DNA of 26,547 nt, from positions 1 through 26,547 of the forward strand of contig CBFCZV010000034.1 in assembly GCA_965602855.1 (NCBI GenBank). Direction: 5' to 3'. The notes under the pieces were generated by a model. That model did no database searches and was not told where the DNA came from. It saw only the letters and a program-made list of their open reading frames with translations. Within the stretch, counting starts at the first letter, position 1; the number at the start of each line of letters is the position of its first letter. Below are positions 15,255 to 24,458 of this stretch, piece after piece. This DNA comes from LH-M37 sp965602855 (GTDB taxonomy: Bacteria > Pseudomonadota > Gammaproteobacteria > SZUA-229). A program made the position numbers and the translations under genes.

Positions 15255-16343
15255 ATGCCTGAATGTATTGTTATTGGTGGTGGTGTCATCGGTATGATGA
15301 CAGCACGTGCGCTTCATCTTTCGGGTATGGATGTGCTTTTGCTTGAGCGTGGCCCTCTGGGTGGAGAATCTTCCTGGGCGGGTGGTGGCATTATTTCGCC
15401 TTTGTATCCCTGGCGTTATAAGGACTCTGTTAATCGCTTTGCTCAACACAGTAAAACTTTGTACCCCGATCTGGTTGCAAACCTGAGTGATGAAAGCGGT
15501 GTTGATTGTGAGTTGATCAATAGTGGTTTGCTGATTGTTGATCAGGATGAAAATGAATCTGTGCTGGCATGGGCTGATCAATGGTCTGAAAACATTCAAC
15601 ATATCACTGATCGCAAAATGCTCCTGTCAGTTGAGCCTGCTTTGGCTGATGGCGTTGAGCATGCTTTGTGGATGCCGGACGTGATGCAGGTGAGAAATCC
15701 AAAAATAATCAAAGCCTTGCGTGGCAGTTTTGATCGTCTGGGTATTGCTTATCGTGAGCACGCGCCTGTGCGGAATATTATTGTGAAGGCAGGTCGAGTC
15801 ACAGGAGTGCGAGTTGGTGATAAAGAATTGGGTGCTGATCGTGTGATCGTTGCAGGTGGCGCATGGAGTGCAGGTTTGATCGACGCGGTTCAGCACGTTG
15901 ATGTCGAGCCGGTGAAAGGTCAGATGATTATGTTTAGGGGTGAGCCAGATCTGGTTAAGCGAATTGTTCTATCTGAAGGTCATTACATTATTCCGCGATG
16001 TGATGGCCGAGTGCTGGCTGGCAGCACTCTGGAAAAAACCGGTTTTGATAAAGCCACCTCTGAAGATGCTCTCAATGTTTTGCGAAAAACTGCCGCTGCA
16101 TTAGTGCCGGTGCTGGAGTCGTTGCCCGTTGAGCGGCAATGGGCAGGACTAAGGCCGGGTACAGAGAATGGTGTGCCCTATGTTTGTGCCATCGATGATG
16201 TTGAAGGCCTGTATTTGCACGCAGGACATTATCGTAACGGTATTGTGTTGGGGCCAGCCTCGGTGCAATTAATGACCGAGCTGGTTCTGGATAAAGAAAC
16301 CTTTTGTGAAGCATCGCCATATAAGGTTAGCGCTTTGCACTAG
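15255..16343 (+). CDS. thiO: Glycine oxidase ThiO
   Basis: A 362-residue FAD-dependent amine oxidase of the DAO family that oxidises glycine to dehydroglycine (iminoacetate), releasing peroxide, for thiazole formation by ThiG. The dinucleotide-binding motif IGGGVIG is at 7-13, with the acidic end of the second strand at ERG (31-33). ESSWAGGGIISP (38-49) is the typical ThiO flavin contact, GLRPGTENG carries the substrate-binding arginine, and the C-terminal GHYRNGIVLGP closes the FAD site. Full length. It stands alone on the plus strand between a terminator and a tRNA gene. The pathway link with thiS and thiG is certain in principle; co-regulation is not shown. Confidence 0.93.
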   Translation: MPECIVIGGGVIGMMTARALHLSGMDVLLLERGPLGGESSWAGGGIISPLYPWRYKDSVNRFAQHSKTLYPDLVANLSDESGVDCELINSGLLIVDQDENESVLAWADQWSENIQHITDRKMLLSVEPALADGVEHALWMPDVMQVRNPKIIKALRGSFDRLGIAYREHAPVRNIIVKAGRVTGVRVGDKELGADRVIVAGGAWSAGLIDAVQHVDVEPVKGQMIMFRGEPDLVKRIVLSEGHYIIPRCDGRVLAGSTLEKTGFDKATSEDALNVLRKTAAALVPVLESLPVERQWAGLRPGTENGVPYVCAIDDVEGLYLHAGHYRNGIVLGPASVQLMTELVLDKETFCEASPYKVSALH

Positions 16344-16359
16344 GCATGTTGGAGTGTTT

Positions 16360-16368
16360 TGATATACT
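16360..16368 (+). promoter_or_regulatory. Candidate extended -10 of the tRNA-Thr gene
   Basis: TGATATACT carries TATACT (16363-16368) with an extended -10 TG (16360-16361), placing the start near 16375, twenty bases before the tRNA. No acceptable -35 lies at 16-18 bp, so recognition would rely on the extended -10. Confidence 0.45.
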
Positions 16369-16394
16369 GCAAATGCGTCAGCAATTTTAGCAAA

Positions 16395-16470
16395 GCCGGA
16401 ATAGCTCAGTTGGTAGAGCGCATCACTCGTAATGATGAGGCCTGCGGTTCGATTCCGCATTCCGGCACCA
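16395..16470 (+). tRNA. tRNA-Thr (anticodon CGT)
   Basis: A 76-nt complete cloverleaf. The acceptor GCCGGAA pairs with TTCCGGC, the D-arm is GCTC...GAGC, the anticodon stem is CATCA/TGATG with loop CTCGTAA (anticodon CGT, reading ACG), and the T-arm is TGCGG-TTCGATT-CCGCA. The discriminator A and CCA end are encoded. It closely resembles the enterobacterial tRNA-Thr(CGT). It lies between thiO and ppa, 17 bp from the ppa stop. No duplicated 3' end was seen nearby, so there is no sign of an integrated element here. Confidence 0.97.
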
Positions 16471-16487
16471 TTCAATACTGTTAAATC

Positions 16488-17036
16488 TTAAAAGTGTGGC
16501 TTAACTGGTGCATCCTTGAAGCGCTGGATGCTATCGACGATTTCTTTTTTGGCTTCCTCCACAGAATGCCAGCCATCAATTTTTACCCACTTATCCTGCT
16601 CAAGGTCTTTGTAGTGCTCGAAGAAGTGGGAGATTTGCTTCAGTAATTGTGGTGGCACATCATCTTTGGACTGAATATGAGTGTAGCAGGATGACAGGTT
16701 ACTCAGTGGTACGGCCAGTATTTTAGCATCGGGGCCGGATTCATCGGTCATTTGTAAAACACAGACAGGACGGCATTGAATCACCGAGCCACTGATTAAA
16801 GGTACAGGAGTAATCACCAGTACATCAACTGGGTCGCCATCTTCCGATAGTGTGTGGGGAACGTAGCCATAATTACAGGGATAGTGCATGGCTGTATCCA
16901 TGAAGCGGTCCACAAACATAGCGCCAGTCTCTTTATCTATTTCGTACTTAACCGGATCACTGTGCGCGGGTATCTCAATAATGACGTTGATTTCGTTGGG
17001 TACATTTTGTCCGGGGTTGACGCGATCAAGGTTCAT
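16488..17036 (-). CDS. ppa: Inorganic pyrophosphatase, family I
   Basis: A 182-residue soluble pyrophosphatase that hydrolyses PPi to drive biosynthesis. The signature EDGDPVDVLV (65-74) supplies Asp66, Asp68 and Asp71 for Mg2+. Other active-site residues are in place: Glu21, Lys30, Tyr56 (NYGYVP) and Asp103. Length and start match the family. It is monocistronic on the minus strand; the 245-bp region upstream separates it from the divergent pilus operon. I could not identify a convincing promoter there. Confidence 0.96.
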   Translation of the reverse strand: MNLDRVNPGQNVPNEINVIIEIPAHSDPVKYEIDKETGAMFVDRFMDTAMHYPCNYGYVPHTLSEDGDPVDVLVITPVPLISGSVIQCRPVCVLQMTDESGPDAKILAVPLSNLSSCYTHIQSKDDVPPQLLKQISHFFEHYKDLEQDKWVKIDGWHSVEEAKKEIVDSIQRFKDAPVKPHF

Positions 17037-17281
17037 GGTTATCTCAATAATTTGTAAGTTATGTGTAGAAGTTTAATAGTATTTGCTTATATAGAGGCCC
17101 CATTTTATACGGGTGGATTGCATTGAAGGTTGTATTAAGTAAGATGCTTGGTCTTGGAGCTGGCTTTCTAATGAGGATTGCCGTTATGTTTAGAACAAAA
17201 AGCAGTAAGATAACCGCTTATCAGTTATATGTCGCTCCCCATCTCTTCGTTGTAGCAAGATATCTTTATTGGTTTTAAATT

Positions 17282-17887
17282 ATGGTCATGAAAAAGTATT
17301 CAGGATATAGCTTGATAGAAATGATGGTGGCGCTGGCCGTGGCAGCCGTTCTTATTTCTGTGGGGTTGCCGCAGATGTCAGTTTTTTTTAAGGGTAATAG
17401 AATGGTAACCAATGCTAATGATTTGTTGGCTGGGTTGCATCTTGCTCGTAGTGAAGCTATCAAGCGAAACAGCAGGGTTAGTATCTGTAAGAGTACAAAT
17501 GCTGATGCTGCCGCGCCCACATGTGCAGTAGGTGCTGAAGGTTGGGATAAAGGATGGTTCGTTTTCGTGGAAGGCAAGCAAGTTGGTAATGTGTTTGGGT
17601 CTTATACTGGAGCTGATGGCGCAATATTAAGGGTTAATACAGGCGCTGAGGGAGCTGAGGTAACAATTAAGGCTAATAAGGCCGCAATAGATAAATATGT
17701 GACATTTACATCACGGGGTGCGCCCAAGCTTAGAAATGGTAGTAGTCAGTCGGGCGTATTTCGAGTGTGTGATGACCGTGGCTTGCAAAATGCGGCTGGT
17801 GGCGTGGTCGCACGTGGTGTTTTGTTGAATGCATCAGGCCGCGTTCGTGTCACGAAGGATGCCGCCAAGATTGGTGCTTGCTTATGA
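17282..17887 (+). CDS. fimU: Minor type IV pilin, GspH/FimT-FimU family
   Basis: A 201-residue prepilin. The prepilin-peptidase site is Gly8-Tyr9 (GYSLIE), with the conserved Glu at mature position 5 and a hydrophobic helix over residues 9-30. The usual Phe+1 is Tyr here, a tolerated change. The C-terminal half has the GspH beta-fold features, a GWDKGWFVFV stretch and a paired-Cys ending. In Pseudomonas the first gene of this cluster is fimU, and its product joins PilV, PilW, PilX and PilE in the priming complex at the pilus tip. ATG 17282 and ATG 17288 are both possible starts. The stop overlaps the pilV start as ATGA. Confidence 0.88.
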   Translation: MVMKKYSGYSLIEMMVALAVAAVLISVGLPQMSVFFKGNRMVTNANDLLAGLHLARSEAIKRNSRVSICKSTNADAAAPTCAVGAEGWDKGWFVFVEGKQVGNVFGSYTGADGAILRVNTGAEGAEVTIKANKAAIDKYVTFTSRGAPKLRNGSSQSGVFRVCDDRGLQNAAGGVVARGVLLNASGRVRVTKDAAKIGACL

Positions 17888-18444
17888 TGAAACAGTATAA
17901 AAAAACCATTTTTTGTCAGCGTGGTTTTAGCCTGATAGAAGCTCTGGTAGCTTTTCTTATCCTTTCTGTTGGCATGTTAGGCATTGCATCGTTACAACTT
18001 ATTTCTCTTAAAGCGGGTCATACGGCAACATTGCGTACCGTGGCTGTTATTAAAACCGAAGAGATGTTTGAACGTATTCGGAATAACCCGGTAATGCTAG
18101 ATCCAGATCCAGTTGTGAACCCGGCTGCAGGAAGTTACGTTTCTGATATTTTGGACCTTGGTGATAATAATGGTTGTCATGATCATACTGTTCTTAATAT
18201 CTGCACGAGTGCAGAGATGGCGCGTGACGATATTTATAACTGGAAAACTAATTTAAAGGCTAGTTTACCCAATAATCCGGGCACTACAGCAAGCATTGGT
18301 GTGGTGGCGAAAGATCTGGCTCTACAGCCCACTGCGACGGTGACAATTAAGGTGAATTGGCAGGAAAGAAACCCAGAAACGCAAATTATGGATACGATGA
18401 CTTACACTGTTTCTGCGCATATATGTGATAGCGCGACATGCTAA
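17884..18444 (+). CDS. pilV: Type IV pilus minor pilin PilV
   Basis: A 186-residue prepilin of the PilV family. The cleavage site is GFSLIE (Gly14-Phe15, Glu19), followed by a transmembrane helix with the PilV-like LSVGMLGIASLQ motif. The body has the family's SLKAGHTATLRTVAV region and two Cys pairs (CHDH...ICTS and HICDSATC). I chose ATG 17884, which overlaps the fimU stop in ATGA and implies coupled translation; ATG 17887 is equally good. It overlaps the start of pilW by seven bases. Its likely role is assembly of the tip complex with PilW, PilX and PilY1. Confidence 0.9.
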   Translation: MMKQYKKTIFCQRGFSLIEALVAFLILSVGMLGIASLQLISLKAGHTATLRTVAVIKTEEMFERIRNNPVMLDPDPVVNPAAGSYVSDILDLGDNNGCHDHTVLNICTSAEMARDDIYNWKTNLKASLPNNPGTTASIGVVAKDLALQPTATVTIKVNWQERNPETQIMDTMTYTVSAHICDSATC

Positions 18445-19514
18445 ATATGAGGCTCAATAGTATGAACTTTAGACGCTCATCAGGCTTTTCGCTCATTGAA
18501 TTGATGTTGGCTATGTTGATTGGCCTGATTATCATGGGTGGTGTTATGCAGATGTATGTCTCAACACGAGATACTCAGCGTAGTAGTGATGATCAGCTGG
18601 CCTTGTTGGCGGATGCGCGCTTTGCGATGGAGACGATTGCTTATGATTTGCGCCATACGGGCCTGTTGGGTCGGCACAATAATGTTCGGGTAGTCGCCTG
18701 TCAAGAAGATGGCGGCGCAGAGTCAAATGTTTGTCCTGCTGGTGCCACAATGCCGTTGGCTACGGCTGATTGTGTGGATGGAGAGTATATAAACTTGCGA
18801 CGTCCTTTATTTGCGGCTAATGACAATAATCCTTATGCAGCAACCTGTGCTGCTCAGTCCTATAAGGCCGGTACAGATGTGCTTAGTGTACGATATGCCG
18901 ATACAAATATGTTGGATGATGCAGTCTTAGGTGCGGGTGTGGCCTATCTACGCACGGCCAGGACAGTAGGCATGTTGTTTATTGGGCCGACTTTTCCTGC
19001 TTCTCCTTATGATGAATTGGCTGATAAGGTAAATCCCGATGAAAGAGAATATTCGAATCATCTTTTGGTTTCGCGTGATTATTATGTGAGTGACTATACC
19101 GATGTGGTGGGTGACGGTCTGCCTTCATTGCGTCGTGGTGATTTAGCGGCAGGGCCGCTTGTGGAGAGTGAAGTTTTATTGACCGGTGTGGAGGATTTTC
19201 AGCTTGAGTTTGGTGTTGATGTGGCTGTAGATGGCGCGGTAGGTAATGGCCTGGCTAAGGATGCGCAAGTTGATAGTTATGTTAATGCCAGCAATGTTAC
19301 TGATTGGAGTAATGGTGAGGTGATTGCCGTAAGGGTATGGCTATTGATGCGTTCTGAGCGTGAGGATAGAGATAATATTGGCGGTTCACAGACATTTACT
19401 ATTGCTGGAGCTGCGCCAGTTACGTTTACTGATGGTTATCGGCGTTATCTGGTCACCAGTGTAGTGAAACTGCGAAATACGTATCAGGTTGATCTGATAA
19501 ATTCGGGTGGCTAG
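18438..19514 (+). CDS. pilW: Type IV pilus assembly protein PilW
   Basis: A 358-residue prepilin. The site GFSLIE sits at Gly16-Phe17 with Glu21, then a hydrophobic segment (17-40) and the PilW hallmark DDQLALLADARFAMETIAYDLR (abridged: LLADARFAM...DLR), followed by the HTGLLG turn. The C-terminal region RYLVTSVVKLRN matches the family's end. The length is typical of PilW. The ATG at 18438 overlaps pilV; ATG 18447 and 18462 are alternatives. The stop is two bases from the pilX ATG, so translation is probably coupled along the operon. Confidence 0.9.
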   Translation: MLNMRLNSMNFRRSSGFSLIELMLAMLIGLIIMGGVMQMYVSTRDTQRSSDDQLALLADARFAMETIAYDLRHTGLLGRHNNVRVVACQEDGGAESNVCPAGATMPLATADCVDGEYINLRRPLFAANDNNPYAATCAAQSYKAGTDVLSVRYADTNMLDDAVLGAGVAYLRTARTVGMLFIGPTFPASPYDELADKVNPDEREYSNHLLVSRDYYVSDYTDVVGDGLPSLRRGDLAAGPLVESEVLLTGVEDFQLEFGVDVAVDGAVGNGLAKDAQVDSYVNASNVTDWSNGEVIAVRVWLLMRSEREDRDNIGGSQTFTIAGAAPVTFTDGYRRYLVTSVVKLRNTYQVDLINSGG

Positions 19515-19516
19515 CA

Positions 19517-20035
19517 ATGAAATTTACTAATAAAGCTGTGCAAATAAAAACATTATCAGTGCCTAAAAAGCAGGCTGGTCTGGTGCTGGTTTTGGCATTA
19601 GTAATGCTAACAGTGTTGACGCTTATTGGTGTTTCTGCCATGAGTCGTTCTACCTTGGAAATGAAAGTGGCCGGCAATATGCAGCAGCATAATGTGGCTT
19701 TTCAGGCAGCACAGTCACGACTGGCGTTTGCGGGGTCGAATCATCCCGCTAATCCTATCGATTATCTTCTCGCTATGCCTGAAAGCCCGCCTTATCCAGA
19801 GCAAACTTGTAATCCTGCAGATGGTTGTATCGATGGCGCTGATTGGAAGGCGGCAGCGGTAGTAAAATTTGTCGATTGTCGTAAGGGTATTGGTAGTAGT
19901 CTTGAGTCGGGCAAGGGGTTTTCTTACCGTACATTTGAAATTACGGCCACAGGAGAAACGCTGACAGGATCATCAAGATCTGTTCAGACCAGTGCGACCA
20001 GGTATCCAGTGAAAGGCTGTGGAGATGATATGTAA
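19517..20035 (+). CDS. pilX: Type IV pilus assembly protein PilX
   Basis: A 172-residue minor pilin-like protein. The N-terminal region (residues 19-48) QAGLVLVLALVMLTVLTLIG, then STLEMKVAGNMQQ, is the PilX N-terminal domain. As usual in this family the canonical Glu at mature position 5 is missing (hydrophobic instead) and the cleavage Gly follows QA. Two conserved Cys pairs lie in the C-terminal half. The stop and the next gene's ATG share one base (TAATG), so coupling is expected. PilX is thought to cap the priming complex and bind PilY1. Confidence 0.87.
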   Translation: MKFTNKAVQIKTLSVPKKQAGLVLVLALVMLTVLTLIGVSAMSRSTLEMKVAGNMQQHNVAFQAAQSRLAFAGSNHPANPIDYLLAMPESPPYPEQTCNPADGCIDGADWKAAAVVKFVDCRKGIGSSLESGKGFSYRTFEITATGETLTGSSRSVQTSATRYPVKGCGDDM

Positions 20036-20352
20036 TGAAAATATTAATCAATGTGGGCTGCTTATTAATGTTATGCCTATCTCAGTATGCGATAGCCGAG
20101 GAACATCCTTTTGTACCACATGCAGCAAGAGCGCTAAGTATTAAACTCAGCAATGATAGAACTGGCATTATCAAAAATGTTATGTGTACCGGTTGTGATT
20201 TTAAGAATGTAAATATCACGCCAGAAACTAAAGCTTATAGAAATGGAATTGAAGTTGATTTGCTGGAAGCAAAAATGCAGGCAGGTAAACCAGCATTAGT
20301 GTCGTTTAATCCTGAAACCAGAGAAGTACAAACTATTCGATGGAAAGATTAG
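20035..20352 (+). CDS. Small secreted CxxC protein in the pilus operon, function unknown
   Basis: A 105-residue protein not recognised. The signal peptide ends AIA at residue 21; the mature protein is about 84 residues. A single CxxC (Cys51-Thr-Gly-Cys54) lies in the middle, in a hydrophilic context (MCTGCDFKNVNI). It is followed by a region ending ETREVQTIRWKD. The start codon overlaps the pilX stop by one base, and the 3' end lies 26 bp before the pilY1 start, so it is a true operon member. It might assist disulfide formation, metal binding or PilY1 stability, but no evidence separates these. The Pseudomonas cluster has no gene at this position. Confidence 0.8.
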   Translation: MKILINVGCLLMLCLSQYAIAEEHPFVPHAARALSIKLSNDRTGIIKNVMCTGCDFKNVNITPETKAYRNGIEVDLLEAKMQAGKPALVSFNPETREVQTIRWKD

Positions 20353-20378
20353 TCGACCAGAGTGTTAAGAGGTTCATT

Positions 20379-23300
20379 ATGAAAAATATGTGCAAGCGGT
20401 TACAGAAAATTTCAACAGGGTTCGCATTGGGTTGCTGTGCAGCAACACCCGTGTTTGCTGATGATATTGAAATTTATACCGATGCCAATCTGATTGGTGC
20501 TTTGGCGCAGCCTAATGTTATGTTCATAATGGATTCATCAGCCAGTATGGCGGCTAATCTCCCGGCTGCGGTTGGTTATGATTATACGGTGACTTATGAC
20601 CTGGCCGGTGGTTATGATCCGACATTTATTTATTACACAGAGGATGGCTCCATTCCTGCGACAAATGGAGCTTATGTGTTTTGGTCGGCCAATAACTGTG
20701 ATCATTCTGAAAAAAATTATGAGTTGGGGGTGATAGTCAATGATCCGGACACGGGTTCTGACGTGGGGCCGTTGTATACCGTAGGTTTGTATTCAGGGCA
20801 AATTGGGCATTTTAATGCGGCCTCTAACAAGCTGGTCTGGGGGCCGATAAAGGCAACCAATGCGACTACACGCGCTTATCCCATCGAATGTTTTCAGGAT
20901 CATGGTATACATGGTAGCAATTCTGGAGGCGGTACCTATATTGGTAACAAGGGAGATACTACTACGGGTTGGGTTGCTGCCGAAATTAAAAGTGTAGCTG
21001 CAAATCTTTGGGCGAACAATGACAATAACTATACCTTGTTTGCCGGCAACTACTTAAATTACCTGGTTGATCCTGCTGTGCAGGGTGCGGCTGCGGCTGT
21101 TCCCGCTTCTTTATTTGATCAGTTAAAGGGCGCTATTGCGACAATCGTGGCCAGTGCCAGTAATATTAATATTGGCCTGATGCAATATGATAGCCAGATT
21201 AATGTGGTAGATGGTGTTGATTATGGTGGTGAAGGCGGCGCTGTGATGTATCCTGCACTGGACGTCAATCTAGGGCGGCAGGATTTCTACAGTCGTTTAA
21301 AGACTATGGCAACGGGCATTGATCCTGTTATTGCTGAGACCTATTTTGAAGCGTTGCAGTATTTTGGTGGTAAAGAAATTATCTATGGTGATCTTGCATC
21401 GCCTAGTAACCAGACGGGCACCAAGGAAAATGGTAATCCAAAATTCTATGAAACACCAATTACCGAGACCTGCCAGAAGAATTACATTATCGTGGTCTCG
21501 AATGGCATGTCACGATACGATTATCTGGATACGGCTAATCGTTCATTATTGCCAGGTTTTGATACGGGCTCGTGTAATTCGGATACATATGTTCCCGGGA
21601 TAACAAATTTGAATGCTTTTGATTCCGATGGATCAACCGACGATAACTGCCTGGATGAAATGGCAGAATGGGCGCTACTCAATGATGTAGCAACTCGCGA
21701 GTTTGATGCACATGTAGGCGATCAGAACATAACCACCTATACCGTGGGTTTTGCATTTCCCCCTATAGCTTCACAAGAGCTTTTAGATGGTGAGCAGTTA
21801 TTGCGTGATACAGCAGAAAAGGGTGGTGGTAGATTTTTAGAGGCCACTAACGAAGCAGATTTGGTGCGTGTTTTAAATGAGCTGCTCGCGGAAATCCTCA
21901 AAGTTAACTCAACCTTCTCTTCACCCGCGGTATCGGTGAATGCGTTTAACCGCGCAACTAATCTGGAAGATCTTTACTTTACCCTGTTCAAACCAGCTGA
22001 TGGTGAACACTGGGAAGGTAATATGAAAAAATTCAAGTTGGAGTTTGATGCAGATAATCTTCCTTTTGTTGCTGATAAAAATAGTAATGAAGCAATTGAT
22101 TCTGCAACAGGCTTCTTTAAAGATTCTTCAGTGAGTTACTGGACTGCTTCAGCTGATTCACCGGATGGTGCTGAAACAGCGAAAGGTGGTGCGGCAAGTA
22201 ACATCTCAGTACCGCGCAATACATATACTTATACTGGGTCTTATTCAGGCAGTGCGGGTGTGCTGGTTCCAGGTGATGGTAATTTAAGTTCTGCAGCTAA
22301 TGCTTTAAATATTGCAAATGCTAGCATTACTGATACTTTGCTGGGTGGTGTAGCAACGAAACCAGATGTAGTAGTAGACTTTTCTGGCACTTTTTTTACA
22401 ATGTTCTATAAGCCAGTTCTTCTTCTGTGGGCATCTGGTTATGATATTAAGGATGTTGATGGTGATGGACAGTCTTTTGAGGCTCGCCGTGAAATGGGCG
22501 ATCCTCTCCACGCAGAACCTGCACTTGTTCAATATGGTTTAACGGGAGGTGGTGATCCTGATCTGGTTGCATATGTTGCAACTAATGATGGTTACTTGCA
22601 CGCATTTGATTCAATAACGGGTAAGGAAAATTTTGCTTTTGTTCCGCAGGAGATGTTGCCGAAACTTCAGAATATTTTTGATGATACAGGTGCTAGTGGA
22701 AAGGCATATGGTCTGGATGGCAATGTTATAGCGTGGATTAATGATGAAGACCACGACGGTACGATTTCTGGTGCCGGAGAGCATGTATATTTGTATTTTG
22801 GTATGCGCAGAGGAGGTCGTTATATTTATTCCATGGATGTTACAGACAGGAATTCACCAAAATTACGCTGGGTAATAGAAGGTGGCACGGGCGATTATGC
22901 GGAGTTAGGGCAGACATGGTCATCGCCTAATGTTGAAAGAATTATTATGGGCGGGTCAGAGAGAACCGTACTGATTTTTGGTGGTGGTTATGATACGGGT
23001 CAGGATGGCTTAGTAAACCGCGGTACTGACAGTATTGGCCTTGGTATTTATATAGTAGACGCAGACACGGGTGAGTTGATATGGCGTGCAGGTCCAAATG
23101 GCCCAGTGGATTTGCAGTTAACCGATATGAAATATAGTATACCGGCAAGAATCAAACCAGTAGACATTGATGGTGATGGTGCAGTCGATATGTTGTTTGC
23201 TGGTGATATGGGCGGGCAAATTTGGCGAATAGACATTGATAATACGGCGAGTACAGCGGGCAGTGTTTCTGCCACTGGTGGTCGTATTGCGGATCTAGCA

Positions 23301-23993
23301 ACAGATGGCAGTGTTAATGATAATCGTCGTTTTTATAGTTCGCCTGATGTGGCACTGATTATTGAGACAGGATTTGCTCCTTATCTGGCGATTGTTGGAG
23401 CCTCGGGCTATAGAGCGCATCCACTGCAAACAGATACCCATGATCGTGCTTATATGTTTCGTGATTTTGATGTGTATACGGTTCCAACAAGTTATACCAC
23501 GGTGACAGAAGCTGATTTATATGATGCGACCGATAACGTGATTGGGGAAGGTGTTGGCCAGGCTGCTATTGATGCTACTACTGACTTAAAAGATAAAAAA
23601 GGCTGGTATATTACTTTTAATGAGATGGATGGTTCATTTGTTGGTGAAAAGGCATTGTCTGAACCTCTTATCTTGAATGGTGTCGCTATCTTTACGACAT
23701 TTATACCTGCCGCAGCAGGCCTGACCAGTGATACATGCAAAGCTAATGATGGTACGGGTGCTATTTATTTTGTTAATGTAGTTGACGGTACGCCAACTGA
23801 CGATAATACAGAAGATGGTGATAAGACAAGGGAAGATCGTAGGGTGCTGCTGGCTCGAGGTGGTATTCCTCCAACACCACGCGTTATTATCACAGCGGAT
23901 GGTGTTCCTACTTTATGCGTAGGTACCGAGTGCTCTAAGGCCGATGATGTGGGTACAGTTCAAAAAATGTATTGGTATGAAGTTGAAGAATAG
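20379..23993 (+). CDS. pilY1: Type IV pilus tip adhesin/biogenesis protein PilY1
   Basis: A 1204-residue secreted protein with a signal peptide ending VFA. The N-terminal half is a vWA-like domain whose MIDAS-type motif DSSAS starts at residue 52 (NVMFIMDSSAS). The C-terminal half is the PilY1 beta-propeller (motifs EMGDPLHAEPALV, YVATNDGYLHAFD, and WSSPNV). Calcium-binding-like loops are visible at 692 (DVDGDG), 789 (DEDHDG) and 929 (DIDGDGAVD, followed by GDMGGQIWRID). The last fits the position of the regulatory Ca2+ site known in Pseudomonas PilY1. I start at ATG 20379, which has AAGAGG six bases upstream; an in-frame ATG at 20340 overlaps the previous gene and lacks such a site. PilY1 supports pilus extension and adhesion. 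Confidence 0.93.
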   Translation: MKNMCKRLQKISTGFALGCCAATPVFADDIEIYTDANLIGALAQPNVMFIMDSSASMAANLPAAVGYDYTVTYDLAGGYDPTFIYYTEDGSIPATNGAYVFWSANNCDHSEKNYELGVIVNDPDTGSDVGPLYTVGLYSGQIGHFNAASNKLVWGPIKATNATTRAYPIECFQDHGIHGSNSGGGTYIGNKGDTTTGWVAAEIKSVAANLWANNDNNYTLFAGNYLNYLVDPAVQGAAAAVPASLFDQLKGAIATIVASASNINIGLMQYDSQINVVDGVDYGGEGGAVMYPALDVNLGRQDFYSRLKTMATGIDPVIAETYFEALQYFGGKEIIYGDLASPSNQTGTKENGNPKFYETPITETCQKNYIIVVSNGMSRYDYLDTANRSLLPGFDTGSCNSDTYVPGITNLNAFDSDGSTDDNCLDEMAEWALLNDVATREFDAHVGDQNITTYTVGFAFPPIASQELLDGEQLLRDTAEKGGGRFLEATNEADLVRVLNELLAEILKVNSTFSSPAVSVNAFNRATNLEDLYFTLFKPADGEHWEGNMKKFKLEFDADNLPFVADKNSNEAIDSATGFFKDSSVSYWTASADSPDGAETAKGGAASNISVPRNTYTYTGSYSGSAGVLVPGDGNLSSAANALNIANASITDTLLGGVATKPDVVVDFSGTFFTMFYKPVLLLWASGYDIKDVDGDGQSFEARREMGDPLHAEPALVQYGLTGGGDPDLVAYVATNDGYLHAFDSITGKENFAFVPQEMLPKLQNIFDDTGASGKAYGLDGNVIAWINDEDHDGTISGAGEHVYLYFGMRRGGRYIYSMDVTDRNSPKLRWVIEGGTGDYAELGQTWSSPNVERIIMGGSERTVLIFGGGYDTGQDGLVNRGTDSIGLGIYIVDADTGELIWRAGPNGPVDLQLTDMKYSIPARIKPVDIDGDGAVDMLFAGDMGGQIWRIDIDNTASTAGSVSATGGRIADLATDGSVNDNRRFYSSPDVALIIETGFAPYLAIVGASGYRAHPLQTDTHDRAYMFRDFDVYTVPTSYTTVTEADLYDATDNVIGEGVGQAAIDATTDLKDKKGWYITFNEMDGSFVGEKALSEPLILNGVAIFTTFIPAAAGLTSDTCKANDGTGAIYFVNVVDGTPTDDNTEDGDKTREDRRVLLARGGIPPTPRVIITADGVPTLCVGTECSKADDVGTVQKMYWYEVEE

Positions 23994-24007
23994 TTTAAGG
24001 GGTTAAC

Positions 24008-24427
24008 ATGATGAAAAAAAATAATGGATTTACACTGATAGAATTAATGATTGTTGTAGCAATTATTGGTGTGATCAGTGCAATCGCATTTCCAAGCTAC
24101 ACAAGTTACATGAAAAAATCTGCGCGTGCTGATGCTAAGGTAGGTATGTCAAAAATTGCAGATAAACAGGAAAGATTCTATTTGCAAAACAATACTTACA
24201 CAGCTTCATTTGCTGCAGATGGTTTGAATACTAGTAATGTTTCTGAAGAGGGTTACTACGGTTATACAATTGCTTCAACAGACTTGGTAAATGGTTTTGT
24301 TGTAACGGCAACAGCTGTGGCTGGAGAATCTCAAGCAGATGATACAGGTTGTACCGTTATGACACTAAGTTCAACAGGCATTAAGACGCCTAATGGTGTT
24401 CCGGCTGGTTCAAAAGATTGCTGGTAA
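24008..24427 (+). CDS. pilE: Minor type IV pilin PilE
   Basis: A 139-residue type IVa pilin. The prepilin site GFTLIEL is at Gly7-Phe8 with Glu12, followed by MIVVAIIGVISAIAFPSY, the classic N-terminal helix. A C-terminal disulfide loop is formed by Cys115 and Cys138. The PilE-type feature ADKQERFYLQNNTY is present. The ribosome-binding site AAGGGG (23997-24002) is five bases upstream. It is the last gene of the pilus operon, as pilE is in Pseudomonas, and probably completes the tip complex. Without the rest of the genome a major pilin role cannot be fully excluded. Confidence 0.9.
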   Translation: MMKKNNGFTLIELMIVVAIIGVISAIAFPSYTSYMKKSARADAKVGMSKIADKQERFYLQNNTYTASFAADGLNTSNVSEEGYYGYTIASTDLVNGFVVTATAVAGESQADDTGCTVMTLSSTGIKTPNGVPAGSKDCW

Positions 24428-24458
24428 TGAGTGAAAGGTAGTGTAAGACCAGCCAGGT

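Noticed and set aside
16395..17036. tRNA-Thr as an integration site for a mobile element
   Set aside because: No integrase gene or duplicated tRNA 3' end adjoins it; the neighbours are housekeeping genes.
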